Positions 16,142 to 22,405 of a stretch of DNA of 22,405 nt are shown one piece after another. The first letter of the stretch is position 1. Every line of letters starts with the position of its first letter. The translations under genes and the position numbers were made by a program. Under the pieces are notes generated by a model that was not told the DNA's origin, did not search any database, and saw only the letters and a program-made list of their open reading frames with translations. The DNA is from Robiginitomaculum sp. Its GTDB lineage: Bacteria > Pseudomonadota > Alphaproteobacteria > Caulobacterales > Maricaulaceae. The DNA is taken from NCBI GenBank assembly GCA_027071965.1, contig JALSYJ010000018.1, forward strand, positions 1 to 22,405. The letters are read 5' to 3'.

Positions 16142-16666
16142 AATTCCAACACCAAAAGCCTCTTAATCAGAACGCCCAAAAAGCGCTTATACCATGTTGT
16201 TTCGTGCTGGCTAGGGCTTGTTGCCAGTTTCAAATCCTATTTAAAAATAATAGCCAAGATAAGCAGGGCTTAGTGCGCAGGGCAGCGTTGCTGTAAGGAC
16301 ACAAGTTTTTTTAACCATCTTTAAGTTTGGCCAGCACAGCTTGACCCCGCATAACCGTTAGTACAAAAAGCTTTCTGGCATCCGGGGGAAGGGGCCGATC
16401 GCGCCCGGTTACGATTGGGCAGGCAATCAGTACACAGGTATTTTGAAACTGTGTTTTGAGACTGTCTTTCGTAGCCGGTGCGTTGTTTTTCCCCCGAAAG
16501 GCGACAGCAACGTTTAATAAAAAGAAATTAATATAGAATCATTTGACTCTGGTTTCTTTTTGGTAACACGTTTGTTGTAGGCTTGTTATATATTTTGGTG
16601 TAGTGTAGTCATCAGGAGTTAAAAATCGGGTCTGGGCTGACCCGGTAAATCAGAGGGAGATCTAAG
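16142..16666. other. 525-base gap without a convincing gene
   Basis: It separates divergent DUF3576 and the NtrZ-like gene. The middle (about 16330-16500) is GC-richer than the flanks. The minus strand is open for about 75 codons (16538 down to 16314) but has no usable start codon before its last 14 codons. I recognise no 6S, SRP, RNase P or tmRNA signature. Promoters of both flanking genes should lie here; a TTGACT at 16543-16548 is a possible -35 without a clear -10. Confidence 0.5.
16625..16646 (+). promoter_or_regulatory. Hairpin in the leader of the NtrZ-like gene
   Basis: CGGGT (16627-16631) pairs with ACCCG (16640-16644) around the 8-base loop CTGGGCTG, extended by a T-G and an A-T pair. 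It ends 20 bases before the GTG start and just upstream of the GAGGGAGA ribosome-binding site. No T-tract follows, so it is not a terminator. It may affect mRNA stability or translation (inference). Confidence 0.35.
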
Positions 16667-17113
16667 GTGTTGAACTGGTTTCGGCACATTTTGGCGGGCT
16701 TGGTTGTATCGGCCATGTTAAGCGGAGCGGCATTTGCCAACCCTGAGCCAAAAGAGGATTCCTTACCCATCTCCAGCGATGAGCTTCCGTGGTATCGCTC
16801 ATTTACCCTTCGCAGTTCAGAAATTGATGCCGGTGCATTTATGCCACAAAAGCAACCAGACCTTGAGTTCAGGGCCGGTGATCAGTGGGGTATTTCCGTA
16901 GGTCTTGAAGAGCAAGATCCTTTGCTGGAAAGCTTTGACCGAATGAGCGCCGGCGCTTTTTATGATATTTCGCCGCGTTTTCGACTGGGCGGGGGCTTGA
17001 GCTTTGTTGCCCCCGGCGAGCTGCGAATTTCTACGCCCGAGGATAGGGTTCTGCCGGTTAGCCCGGTTGGGCAGGAGCCGGTGGTAAGAATCGAATCATC
17101 TATCAAGTTTTAA
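16667..17113 (+). CDS. NtrZ-like periplasmic protein
   Basis: A small exported protein of 148 residues from the GTG at 16667; TTG at 16670 is an alternative. GAGGGAGA lies about 8 bases upstream. The signal peptide ends at A-F-A before N25. The mature part has DQWGISVGLEE, a central SAGAFYDISPRFRLGGGLSF that looks like beta strands, and a C-terminus VVRIESSIKF. This resembles the NtrZ family, a periplasmic inhibitor of the NtrY sensor kinase in Caulobacter, whose members end in a similar RxESxFKF motif. The assignment is from memory of the family pattern. The alternative is an uncharacterised outer-membrane-like protein. It stands alone behind a long structured leader. Confidence 0.55.
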   Translation: MLNWFRHILAGLVVSAMLSGAAFANPEPKEDSLPISSDELPWYRSFTLRSSEIDAGAFMPQKQPDLEFRAGDQWGISVGLEEQDPLLESFDRMSAGAFYDISPRFRLGGGLSFVAPGELRISTPEDRVLPVSPVGQEPVVRIESSIKF

Positions 17114-17754
17114 GCTCCACCCTCTTTTAAGCTTACCCCTGCAGACACCAGAGCAACGCCGCTACAAACACCTTGTAGCTTATGAATGTTTTTTGGGGTT
17201 ATACCGCCAAGAGCAAACACCACACCATCTATGGTATCAACCATGGCTGCAAAGGCTTTCGCACCTATTTCTCGATCAGCGCTTTTGCTGCCGGAGGAAA
17301 AAACCGATGATAATATAACAGCATCGGCTCCGGCCAGGTGTGCTGCGCGGGCAGCGGCAATATTGTGTGCGGCGGCGGTTACCCATCGAAATTCACTAGA
17401 TGCCACAACCTCGGATATATGTCCGATTAGCCGTTGGGGCATATGGACGCCATCTGCCCCAACCTTTTGTGCAAGCTCCCAGTCTGCCCCCACCAGAAAC
17501 CCGGAGCCGTTTTTTTTACAAATTTCTACAAGCTTGTGGGCTGTGGAAACGCGGGTTTTGTGGCCAAAGTGCCGGTATACCATAGCACAGCCGGGGGGTA
17601 GGTTTTTTGCCAGCTCAGTTGGCTCCGGGCTGCGTTCAGGGTCAGTAAAGATCAGCAGTCCAGGCAAATCAGCCATCGTTTGCGTTCGGCAAAAACCGGG
17701 GCTGTTGCTTATACTTGCGATGGCGGACAGGGCGGTATAGAGCTGTTTTGTCAT
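17110..17754 (-). CDS. ThiE/TenI-family protein (thiamine phosphate synthase-like)
   Basis: A TIM-barrel protein of 214 residues from the ATG at 17754. MADLPGLL at 17676 is a possible shorter start (188 residues); I prefer the longer one because alphaproteobacterial relatives carry a similar helix before the LPxLLxFTDPxR strand. FTDPERSP, GADGVHMPQ, SSVFSSGS and ALGGITPKN match the ThiE/TenI superfamily. The ThiE pattern binding the pyrimidine pyrophosphate is not clear, so it may be a TenI-like or divergent paralogue and not the main thiamine phosphate synthase. Its start codon shares CATG with divergent yggS, and its stop shares TTAA with the convergent NtrZ-like gene. Confidence 0.75.
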   Translation of the reverse strand: MTKQLYTALSAIASISNSPGFCRTQTMADLPGLLIFTDPERSPEPTELAKNLPPGCAMVYRHFGHKTRVSTAHKLVEICKKNGSGFLVGADWELAQKVGADGVHMPQRLIGHISEVVASSEFRWVTAAAHNIAAARAAHLAGADAVILSSVFSSGSKSADREIGAKAFAAMVDTIDGVVFALGGITPKNIHKLQGVCSGVALVSAGVSLKEGGA

Positions 17755-18436
17755 GAATAAAAGCTTGTCTGATATTGCGCAAAGACGCAAGAACATCACT
17801 TCCAGAATGCAAAGCGCCCTCGAGGAAGCAGGTCGTGCGTCAGATTTATGTGAGCTCGTTGCTGTATCCAAGCGCCAGAGCGATCTGAAAATTGATGCGC
17901 TGTGGCGCGCAGGCCACCGGGTATTTGGCGAAAATCAAATAGATGAAGCAGAGCGCCACTGGTTAAAAAAACGACAGCAGAAAGAGCCGTTCAAACTGCA
18001 TTTTATTGGCCATTTACAGAGCAATAAAACCGCCCGTGCGGTTGATTTATTTGATGTAATTGAAACGGTGGATTCAATAAAGCTGGCCAGAAAAATCGAC
18101 CACTGCTTGCAAAAAAATCCAAAATCATTGCAAATATTCATACAGGTAAACACCGGAGAAGAGCCGCAAAAGCACGGAGTGTTACCGCAAGATCTGCCGC
18201 AGCTAATAAGGCAAATCCGGGAAGAAACCTCATTAACAGTTTCTGGTCTGATGTGCCTGCCGCCAAAGCATGATGAGCCGGGTCTGCATTTTGCACTTTT
18301 GGCCAAGCTGGCAAAACAGCAAAACCTGTCACAATTATCTATGGGCATGAGCGCAGACTTTGAAACCGCGATCCGGTTTGGGGCAAGCTGTGTTCGGATT
18401 GGCTCTGGTCTGTTTGGCCCGCGCGAAACCGGGTAA
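17753..18436 (+). CDS. yggS: YggS/PLPBP-family pyridoxal phosphate homeostasis protein
   Basis: A cytosolic PLP-binding TIM-barrel protein of 227 residues involved in vitamin B6 and amino-acid homeostasis, with no known catalytic activity. The PLP-binding Lys is K40 in LVAVSK. FGENQIDEA, HFIGHLQSNK, the QVNTGEEPQKHG segment and the phosphate-binding end SMGMSADFETAI ... VRIGSGLFG are all present. The length is normal. The ATG at 17753 overlaps the start of the divergent ThiE/TenI-like gene, so no intergenic space exists. Its promoter must lie inside that gene, or the real start lies slightly downstream. No strong ribosome-binding site is visible. Confidence 0.92.
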   Translation: MNKSLSDIAQRRKNITSRMQSALEEAGRASDLCELVAVSKRQSDLKIDALWRAGHRVFGENQIDEAERHWLKKRQQKEPFKLHFIGHLQSNKTARAVDLFDVIETVDSIKLARKIDHCLQKNPKSLQIFIQVNTGEEPQKHGVLPQDLPQLIRQIREETSLTVSGLMCLPPKHDEPGLHFALLAKLAKQQNLSQLSMGMSADFETAIRFGASCVRIGSGLFGPRETG

Positions 18437-18468
18437 TATATTGTTTTAAGCTGCTATTGGTGCCCCTG

Positions 18469-19008
18469 TTACCATTTCATCATTGGTGCCGGGTTAAAGG
18501 GATGATGCAGGAACCATTTTACAGCTTTTTTTATCAACCCCTTGTGAAAACCATTATTGGGGAAGGTTGTTTTTAGCTCTCGCAGCAAGGGTCGGCTTAA
18601 CCCAAAACGAAAAAAACCCAATGAAAAATCCACAAGATCGCCTTTCCTGAACAGCTCAACCAGCATTTGCGGGTTTTCTTTGTATTTTCGCAATTTATGG
18701 TGTTCGCTGATCATCAGGCTGATTTCCTGGCTCCAGCTTTCCAGACCATTATCTTTCATGTATTTCATGGCCGGGGAAATTGAAGGCGGTATGTAGTCAA
18801 GAGTGTTGTCAGTCCATATTCCTATATCGTGAAAGGCTGCGGCAATTTGAATTTTTTGCATGTCCTGTTCACTGCAATGATGTAGCCAGAAACAACAATT
18901 CACCATGCGGTAAACGTGGTTTTTATATCCGCTATAGTCTGTGCCGATAACAGGGCGCCAATCAGCTAAAATAGCATCAACAATCGGCAAGGTTTTGTAT
19001 ATTCTCAT
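18469..19008 (-). CDS. HD-domain protein
   Basis: A 179-residue cytosolic protein from the ATG at 19008, two bases after the stop of the upstream oxidoreductase. Longer readings in this frame run inside that gene and are not credible. The HD metal-binding pattern is visible: H31 (KNHVYRMVN), H60-D61 (AAAFHDIGIW) and further acidic and His residues (ISEHHK, GDLVDF). HD proteins are mostly metal-dependent phosphohydrolases, but some (PhnZ, MIOX) are di-iron oxygenases, and this sequence does not decide between them. The tight coupling to an amine-oxidoreductase-like gene suggests a joint catabolic role (inference). I do not recognise a specific family name. Confidence 0.75.
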   Translation of the reverse strand: MRIYKTLPIVDAILADWRPVIGTDYSGYKNHVYRMVNCCFWLHHCSEQDMQKIQIAAAFHDIGIWTDNTLDYIPPSISPAMKYMKDNGLESWSQEISLMISEHHKLRKYKENPQMLVELFRKGDLVDFSLGFFRFGLSRPLLRELKTTFPNNGFHKGLIKKAVKWFLHHPFNPAPMMKW

Positions 19009-19010
19009 GA

Positions 19011-20363
19011 CTAAATATCCGGTTTTTCTTGTAGTTCTCGTTCTTCCAGAGCATCCCAGAGCTTTAGGCCGGTGCTGATTGCGCGAACAACGCCATCGCC
19101 AGCCCACCCCGGAGGCCAGGCCAGAGCCTTGCGGTTTACTATCCAGAAGTCCGTAAGTTCTGTTTGGTTTTCCAAAACCAGATCCGCGATAGTGCGACCA
19201 TTTAGCTGCGTAAGGGAAACCCCATGGCCAATACACCCGGTTGAATAAACAATTCTCTGGTCACCAATAAAGCCAATTTCTGGGGTCATATCCAGGTTAA
19301 CAGAAACAGGGCCGCCCCATCGATGTTCTATTTGTATGTCTTTCAGGCTCGGAAACAACCATTTTATATGCTCGTGCAGGTCTTTCCATATTTTAACTGT
19401 ATTCATGCTTTCCATGGTATTCTTGTTTGGGAAAGCAACATTTCCCCCGCCCATGGTCAGGCGCCCGCACTGGGTGCGTCTGAAATAATGAATTAGCTGC
19501 CGGTTATCCTCAACAGATTGGCGCTGGTTCCAGCCAATGTCATCCCATTGTTGTTCTGATAGTTTTTGTGTCACCACTTGCGAGGTCCAGACCGGAGCCT
19601 GCCTAGAGCGAATGCGAGGCAGCCCGCGAATAGTGTTTGACCAGGCGTTTGTGGCAATAACCAGCCTGTTACAAATAACAATTCCGTCTGGGGTTTGCAG
19701 CTTTATGCAGTTGGGGCTTTTCTCTATTTTGAGGATCGGGGTGCGCTCATATATGGATGCACCAGCATTTTTCGCAATTCGTTTTAATTCTTGTACATGC
19801 TTAAAGGGGTTTAGGATTCCACTGTTCTTTTCAAAAATTCCGGCCTGAAAGCGTGGCGAGTGGATGTTTTGCCTTATTTGGCTGCTTGGTTGAAATTGAT
19901 AATTTGCGCCCAAGCCCAGTTTTTGAAACAATTCCATACTGTTTTTAAGGCGCTTAACCTGAGCAGAAGAATAAGCAACCCTAACCATGCCGGTGTGCTC
20001 ATATGCGCTGTCCAGATTATATTGTTCAATCAGCTCGCGCACATATTCAACGGCGCGTATCATGTATCGTTGAGCTTCCAGTGTTTTTTGTTGACCCCAT
20101 CGTAAGATGGTTATCTCGGGCTCAAGCCCGAACAAGGTCATATTAAACCCGCCATTGCGCCCGGATGCCCCATACCCAACATATTGGGCTTCAAACACAG
20201 ATACGGATAAGGCAGGTTTGCTGCGTTTTATTTCCCTAGCAGCAGACAGGCCGGTAAATCCGCCGCCAATAATTGCAACATCAACCCGGGATGCGCCGCG
20301 CAGCGGCTCGTCTATGACAATTTCTGGGTGTTGGGATTCCCAAAAGGAGGCCGGTTTTATCAT
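19011..20363 (-). CDS. FAD-dependent oxidoreductase, DAO family (PuuB/OrdL-like)
   Basis: A 450-residue flavoprotein of the D-amino acid oxidase superfamily. The Rossmann motif VAIIGGGFTGLSAA has its glycines at 33-38. YGASGRNGG (64-72) is the second FAD-contacting loop, and the C-terminal STGCIGHGVSLTQLNGRTIADL closes the FAD site. The overall pattern, including the N-terminal SFWESQHPE, is like gamma-glutamylputrescine oxidase (PuuB) and related OrdL proteins, which oxidise secondary amines. The true substrate is unknown. The ATG at 20363 has no clear ribosome-binding site. The gene is divergent from a TetR regulator, with a palindromic operator and a TTGACA -35 between them, and is followed by the HD gene. 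Confidence 0.85.
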   Translation of the reverse strand: MIKPASFWESQHPEIVIDEPLRGASRVDVAIIGGGFTGLSAAREIKRSKPALSVSVFEAQYVGYGASGRNGGFNMTLFGLEPEITILRWGQQKTLEAQRYMIRAVEYVRELIEQYNLDSAYEHTGMVRVAYSSAQVKRLKNSMELFQKLGLGANYQFQPSSQIRQNIHSPRFQAGIFEKNSGILNPFKHVQELKRIAKNAGASIYERTPILKIEKSPNCIKLQTPDGIVICNRLVIATNAWSNTIRGLPRIRSRQAPVWTSQVVTQKLSEQQWDDIGWNQRQSVEDNRQLIHYFRRTQCGRLTMGGGNVAFPNKNTMESMNTVKIWKDLHEHIKWLFPSLKDIQIEHRWGGPVSVNLDMTPEIGFIGDQRIVYSTGCIGHGVSLTQLNGRTIADLVLENQTELTDFWIVNRKALAWPPGWAGDGVVRAISTGLKLWDALEERELQEKPDI

Positions 20364-20382
20364 GAAACTACGCTGGCAAACA

Positions 20383-20406
20383 ATTAAATATACGCGTACA
20401 TTTAAT
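20383..20406. promoter_or_regulatory. 24-bp palindromic operator, probably for the TetR protein
   Basis: The half-site ATTAAAT (20383-20389) is mirrored by ATTTAAT (20400-20406) around a core containing TACGCGTA. Eleven of twelve base pairs are symmetric; only 20390/20399 breaks symmetry. It lies between the divergent oxidoreductase and tetR genes, in the expected place for a TetR dimer site that controls both. Binding is inferred. Confidence 0.7.
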
Positions 20407-20426
20407 CAGTTGGGCCTGTTTGTCAA
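20398..20426 (-). promoter_or_regulatory. Candidate promoter of the oxidoreductase-HD operon
   Basis: A perfect -35 TTGACA reads on the minus strand at 20426-20421. At the usual spacing the -10 position (about 20403-20398, AAATGT, weak) falls inside the palindromic operator, so a bound repressor would block it. The leader to the ATG at 20363 would be about 30 bases. Confidence 0.5.
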
Positions 20427-20473
20427 CGGCTTGCCCGGCTATAAATTTTGTAAAACGGGATGTCTGGGAGAAC

Positions 20474-21091
20474 ATGTTGAAAAAGAAAAAGAAGCCTGGC
20501 CGCAAAACAATCTCGAGAGGGGGGCTGGAATTAAAGCAACAGGAAATTGTAAATGCTGCTAACAGCCTGTTTATCGAGCGCGGCTATGAGGCCGTGTCAA
20601 TGCGAAAGCTGGCGCAGGCCCTGCAAGTATCAACAATGTCGCTATATCGTTATTTTCCCAGCAAGCGGGCTATTCTGGTACATATCTGGGCAAACATATT
20701 TGAGACTGTGTTTAAGAACTGCAGACGGGCGTCACTTGGCGCTGTGGGGGAAAACCACAAACTGATCGCTTATGCTGTAGAATTTGTTCAATACTGGCAA
20801 AAACACCCGGAACACTATCAAATGATCTATGGCGAAATAGACAAGCCAAATGCTGAAGAGCGCTTTTTTATTGATGAAGACCTAGTTTTGCAGGAAGTAA
20901 GTTTTGTTGAAGAGCTGTTGCTACGAGCTGGGGTTTCTACGGCAAGGGTAAAGCTATCCGGGCAACAGTTCTTGTGTATCATTCATGGCGTAAGTCACTC
21001 CTTGGTTACTATACCGGAGCTACATTGGTCGCCTCCACAACAGTTGATAACAGGCCTGATCAACGGCCTGATCCAGCAGCAAAAAAAATAG
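20474..21091 (+). CDS. TetR/AcrR-family transcriptional regulator
   Basis: A DNA-binding repressor of 205 residues from the ATG at 20474, preceded by GGGAG 4 bases upstream. An in-frame TTG at 20420 would add an unlikely 18-residue tail. The N-terminal basic run KKKKKPGRK is followed by the TetR helix-turn-helix, with recognition region VSMRKLAQALQVSTMSLYRYFPSK (about 41-64). The C-terminal ligand-binding half is not recognisable beyond the fold. It is divergent from the oxidoreductase-HD operon with a near-perfect palindrome between, so it probably represses both itself and that operon and responds to a substrate-like ligand (inference). Its last codons overlap a terminator serving the convergent tRNA gene. 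Confidence 0.9.
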   Translation: MLKKKKKPGRKTISRGGLELKQQEIVNAANSLFIERGYEAVSMRKLAQALQVSTMSLYRYFPSKRAILVHIWANIFETVFKNCRRASLGAVGENHKLIAYAVEFVQYWQKHPEHYQMIYGEIDKPNAEERFFIDEDLVLQEVSFVEELLLRAGVSTARVKLSGQQFLCIIHGVSHSLVTIPELHWSPPQQLITGLINGLIQQQKK

Positions 21092-21107
21092 TTTTACCGA
21101 AAACTAT
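21081..21107 (-). terminator. Intrinsic terminator downstream of tRNA-Arg
   Basis: On the minus strand ATAGTTTT-CGGT-AAAACTAT forms an 8-bp stem with a 4-base loop (21107-21088), followed directly by a run of T residues (21087-21081). It lies 16 bases beyond the tRNA CCA end. The stem is AT-rich but perfect. The element overlaps the tetR stop codon and its last Lys codons. Confidence 0.7.
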
Positions 21108-21123
21108 GGTTTGGCTTAAAATA

Positions 21124-21200
21124 TGGTGACCCCGGCGCGATTCGAACGCGCGACCCCCAGATTAGGAATCTGGTGCTCTATCCTGCTGAGCTACGGGGCC
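21124..21200 (-). tRNA. tRNA-Arg (anticodon CCU)
   Basis: The minus strand folds as a full cloverleaf: acceptor GGCCCCG/CGGGGTC (one G-U pair), D stem GCTC/GAGC, anticodon stem CCAGA/TCTGG with loop TTCCTAA, and T stem GCGCG/CGCGC with TTCGAAT. The anticodon CCT reads AGG, an Arg codon. The discriminator is A, and CCA is encoded (21126-21124). A promoter precedes it and a terminator follows, so it is a single-gene unit. Confidence 0.96.
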
Positions 21201-21210
21201 AGATTTACAG

Positions 21211-21238
21211 AATATACAGGATGACAAGCTGCAGGCAA
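21211..21238 (-). promoter_or_regulatory. Promoter of tRNA-Arg
   Basis: On the minus strand TTGCCT (-35, 21238-21233) and TATATT (-10, 21216-21211) are 16 bases apart. The start of transcription would fall a few bases before the tRNA 5' end at 21200, giving a short leader. Confidence 0.5.
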
Positions 21239-21271
21239 AGCGAATAGGGTCGTAGTGCAGGAGGCCCTTTG

Positions 21272-22054
21272 ATGCAACAAGCTAGGCGAAACTTTATTCT
21301 TGGTGCGCTGTCTTTTGGCACTCCATTTATATTTGCCACCCCCGGCAAGGCACAGCAAAACCAGTCGCATTTTGCCGGCGGTCGCCTTGCCCGCGTTGTT
21401 TCTGGCGATGTTTTTGAGTTGCAAGACGGCCGTGTTGTACGCCTTGCCGGAGTGGTGGCACCAAGACCGCCAACAGGCTCAAAGGCGGGGCAGCCGCTTT
21501 GGCAGGAGGCCAAAAGCCAATTACGGGAAATTTTACAAGGGCATGAGCTAGTTTTTCATCAAGTAGGACACGATCGGTTTGGCCGGATTGTCTCGCATGT
21601 TATGGCTGGACCAAAGGGGATATGGGCTCAGGGGCAAATGCTAAGGCTTGGTTTTGCGCGAGTAAAAACCTCGGCACAGGATCACAGTCGCGCCCGCTTG
21701 ATGTTACGGTTGGAGAACGAGTCCAGGATTGCTAAAAATAATATCTGGCGGCACGGGTTTTACCGGGTACGGCAGCCAGATGCCCTTGATGCAGATTTTG
21801 GCAGCTTTCAGATTGTTGCAGGGAAAATTCTTTCCGTGGCCAATGGCCGCAGCAACACCTATTTGAATTTTGGGCCAAACTGGCGGCAGGATTTCACCGC
21901 TCAAGCCAACCGGAAAGTCACCCGCGCGTTTGCCAAGGCCGGTATGCGCCTGTCTAGGCTTTCTGGCAGAAATGTGCAGGTTCGCGGTCTGATCCTGCCG
22001 CAAAATGGCGCATTAATAAAATTGGGTCATCCCAGTCAACTGGAGCATTTTTAG
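21272..22054 (+). CDS. Exported thermonuclease-like (SNase-fold) protein
   Basis: A 260-residue protein from the ATG at 21272, seven bases after AGGAGG. A TTG just before it is in frame but less likely. The N-terminus A-R-R-N-F-I-L-G plus a hydrophobic stretch resembles a Tat or Sec signal. Residues about 38-155 match the staphylococcal-nuclease fold: RVVSGDVFELQDGRVVRLAGV, then DRFGR (101-105). By alignment to SNase, the Arg-35 and Arg-87 equivalents are kept (R57, R105), but the Asp-40 and Glu-43 equivalents are V62 and R65, so nuclease activity is doubtful. A second domain (about 182-250, with TYLNFGPNWRQDFT) follows. The last residues E-H-F and the stop codon lie in a repeat element. Confidence 0.8.
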   Translation: MQQARRNFILGALSFGTPFIFATPGKAQQNQSHFAGGRLARVVSGDVFELQDGRVVRLAGVVAPRPPTGSKAGQPLWQEAKSQLREILQGHELVFHQVGHDRFGRIVSHVMAGPKGIWAQGQMLRLGFARVKTSAQDHSRARLMLRLENESRIAKNNIWRHGFYRVRQPDALDADFGSFQIVAGKILSVANGRSNTYLNFGPNWRQDFTAQANRKVTRAFAKAGMRLSRLSGRNVQVRGLILPQNGALIKLGHPSQLEHF

Positions 22055-22103
22055 CAAAAGTGGGTACCGGTTTTGCGGTTCAAAAATGCGACAGATAAAG
22101 ATT
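22043..22103 (+). repeat. RIME-like palindromic repeat, founder copy
   Basis: A 61-base element with an imperfect palindrome: GCAAAA-GTGGGTACCGG-TTTTGC, centred on GGTACC. It resembles the RIME (Rhizobium intergenic mosaic element) sequences of Rhizobiales as I remember them. It differs from the following 98-bp units by having TACC where they carry a 42-base segment, and by one extra A. It begins inside the nuclease-like gene and supplies its stop codon. Confidence 0.65.
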
Positions 22104-22405
22104 GAGCATTTTTAGCAAAAGTGGGAAGTTTTTATCTGTCCTATCGCCTATCGGCTACTTGAGGACGGGTTTTGCGGTTCAAAATGCGACAGATAAAGAT
22201 TGAGCATTTTTAGCAAAAGTGGGAAGTTTTTATCTGTCCTATCGCCTATCGGCTACTTGAGGACGGGTTTTGCGGTTCAAAATGCGACAGATAAAGATTG
22301 AGCATTTTTAGCAAAAGTGGGAAGTTTTTATCTGTCCTATCGCCTATCGGCTACTTGAGGACGGGTTTTGCGGTTCAAAATGCGACAGATAAAGATTGAG
22401 CATTT
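22104..22405 (+). repeat. 98-bp tandem repeat array (three identical units, open at the right end)
   Basis: Units at 22104-22201, 22202-22299 and 22300-22397 are identical, and a fourth starts at 22398 and runs off the window. Each has 22 + 42 + 34 bases: a GCAAAA arm, an inserted segment and a TTTTGC arm. TTTATCTGTC in the insert pairs perfectly with GACAGATAAA of the same or the preceding unit. AAAATGC and GCATTTT also pair across unit borders, nested inside TTTTGC/GCAAAA. The period is not a multiple of three, so there is no repeat protein. I see no spacers, so it is not CRISPR. Confidence 0.9.

Noticed and set aside
16314..16538. Minus-strand open frame of about 75 codons in the gap before the NtrZ-like gene
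   Set aside because: The translation looks protein-like, but the only ATG is 14 codons from the end, no ribosome-binding site is seen and no family is recognised. Kept as a point to check, not as a gene.
19009..19236. N-terminal extension of the HD protein into the oxidoreductase gene
   Set aside because: The extension lies in another frame of a well-supported gene and reads as a shadow; the ATG at 19008 follows the upstream stop directly.
22043..22405. CRISPR array at the right edge
   Set aside because: The units are contiguous and identical over all 98 bases, with no variable spacers and no cas genes nearby.

Overview
The window reads as a stretch of alphaproteobacterial chromosome spanning the replication origin and the neighbouring partition region. 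The diagnostic order is ppsR | AT-rich gap | hemE-hemH-hemJ | rho ... mnmE-mnmG-rsmG-parA-parB | holA-lptE-leuS-DUF3576. An origin between hemE and the ppsR (DUF299) gene is known from Caulobacter and Rickettsia. The gap holds a perfect DnaA box (1109-1117), a full CtrA-type TTAA-N7-TTAA site (891-905) and a T-rich stretch. The base composition is moderately AT-rich. A RIME-like palindromic repeat at the right edge recalls elements of the Rhizobiales, but the sequence alone does not fix a genus.

Layout. 32-868 (-): ppsR. 869-1211: putative origin. 1212-3679 (+): late heme operon hemE-hemH-hemJ, with a GTG and then a TTG start. 3680-3821: structured leader of rho. 3822-5793 (+): rho and a glutathione S-transferase-like gene. 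5841-11473 (+): tRNA-wobble modification genes mnmE and mnmG, the 16S rRNA methyltransferase rsmG, and parA-parB, with two perfect parS sites (7197-7212 and inside rsmG at 9199-9214). 11476-16141 (-): DUF3576 lipoprotein, leuS, lptE and holA. 16142-16666: a 525-base gap without a convincing gene. 16667-18436: an NtrZ-like periplasmic protein, a ThiE/TenI-like protein (-) and the YggS PLP protein. 18469-21091: a likely accessory cassette, in which a DAO-family FAD oxidoreductase and an HD-domain protein (-) diverge from a TetR regulator (+) across a 24-bp near-perfect palindrome. 21124-21200 (-): tRNA-Arg(CCU) with its own promoter and terminator. 21272-22054 (+): a nuclease-like exported protein. 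22043-22405: a RIME-like element followed by identical 98-bp tandem repeats that run off the window.

How it works together. All genes from 1212 to 11473 point away from the putative origin, and ppsR points away on the other side, as expected for a bidirectional origin. ParA/ParB and their parS sites lie 6-10 kb away, so initiation (DnaA), cell-cycle control (CtrA) and segregation (ParABS) are packed together. Most of the window is conserved housekeeping. The least explained parts are the 98-bp array, the TetR/oxidoreductase/HD cassette, the 16.1-16.7 kb gap, and the nuclease-like protein that lacks acidic catalytic residues. I see no phage, transposase, CRISPR array or toxin-antitoxin pair. 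The first 31 bases are too short to annotate.
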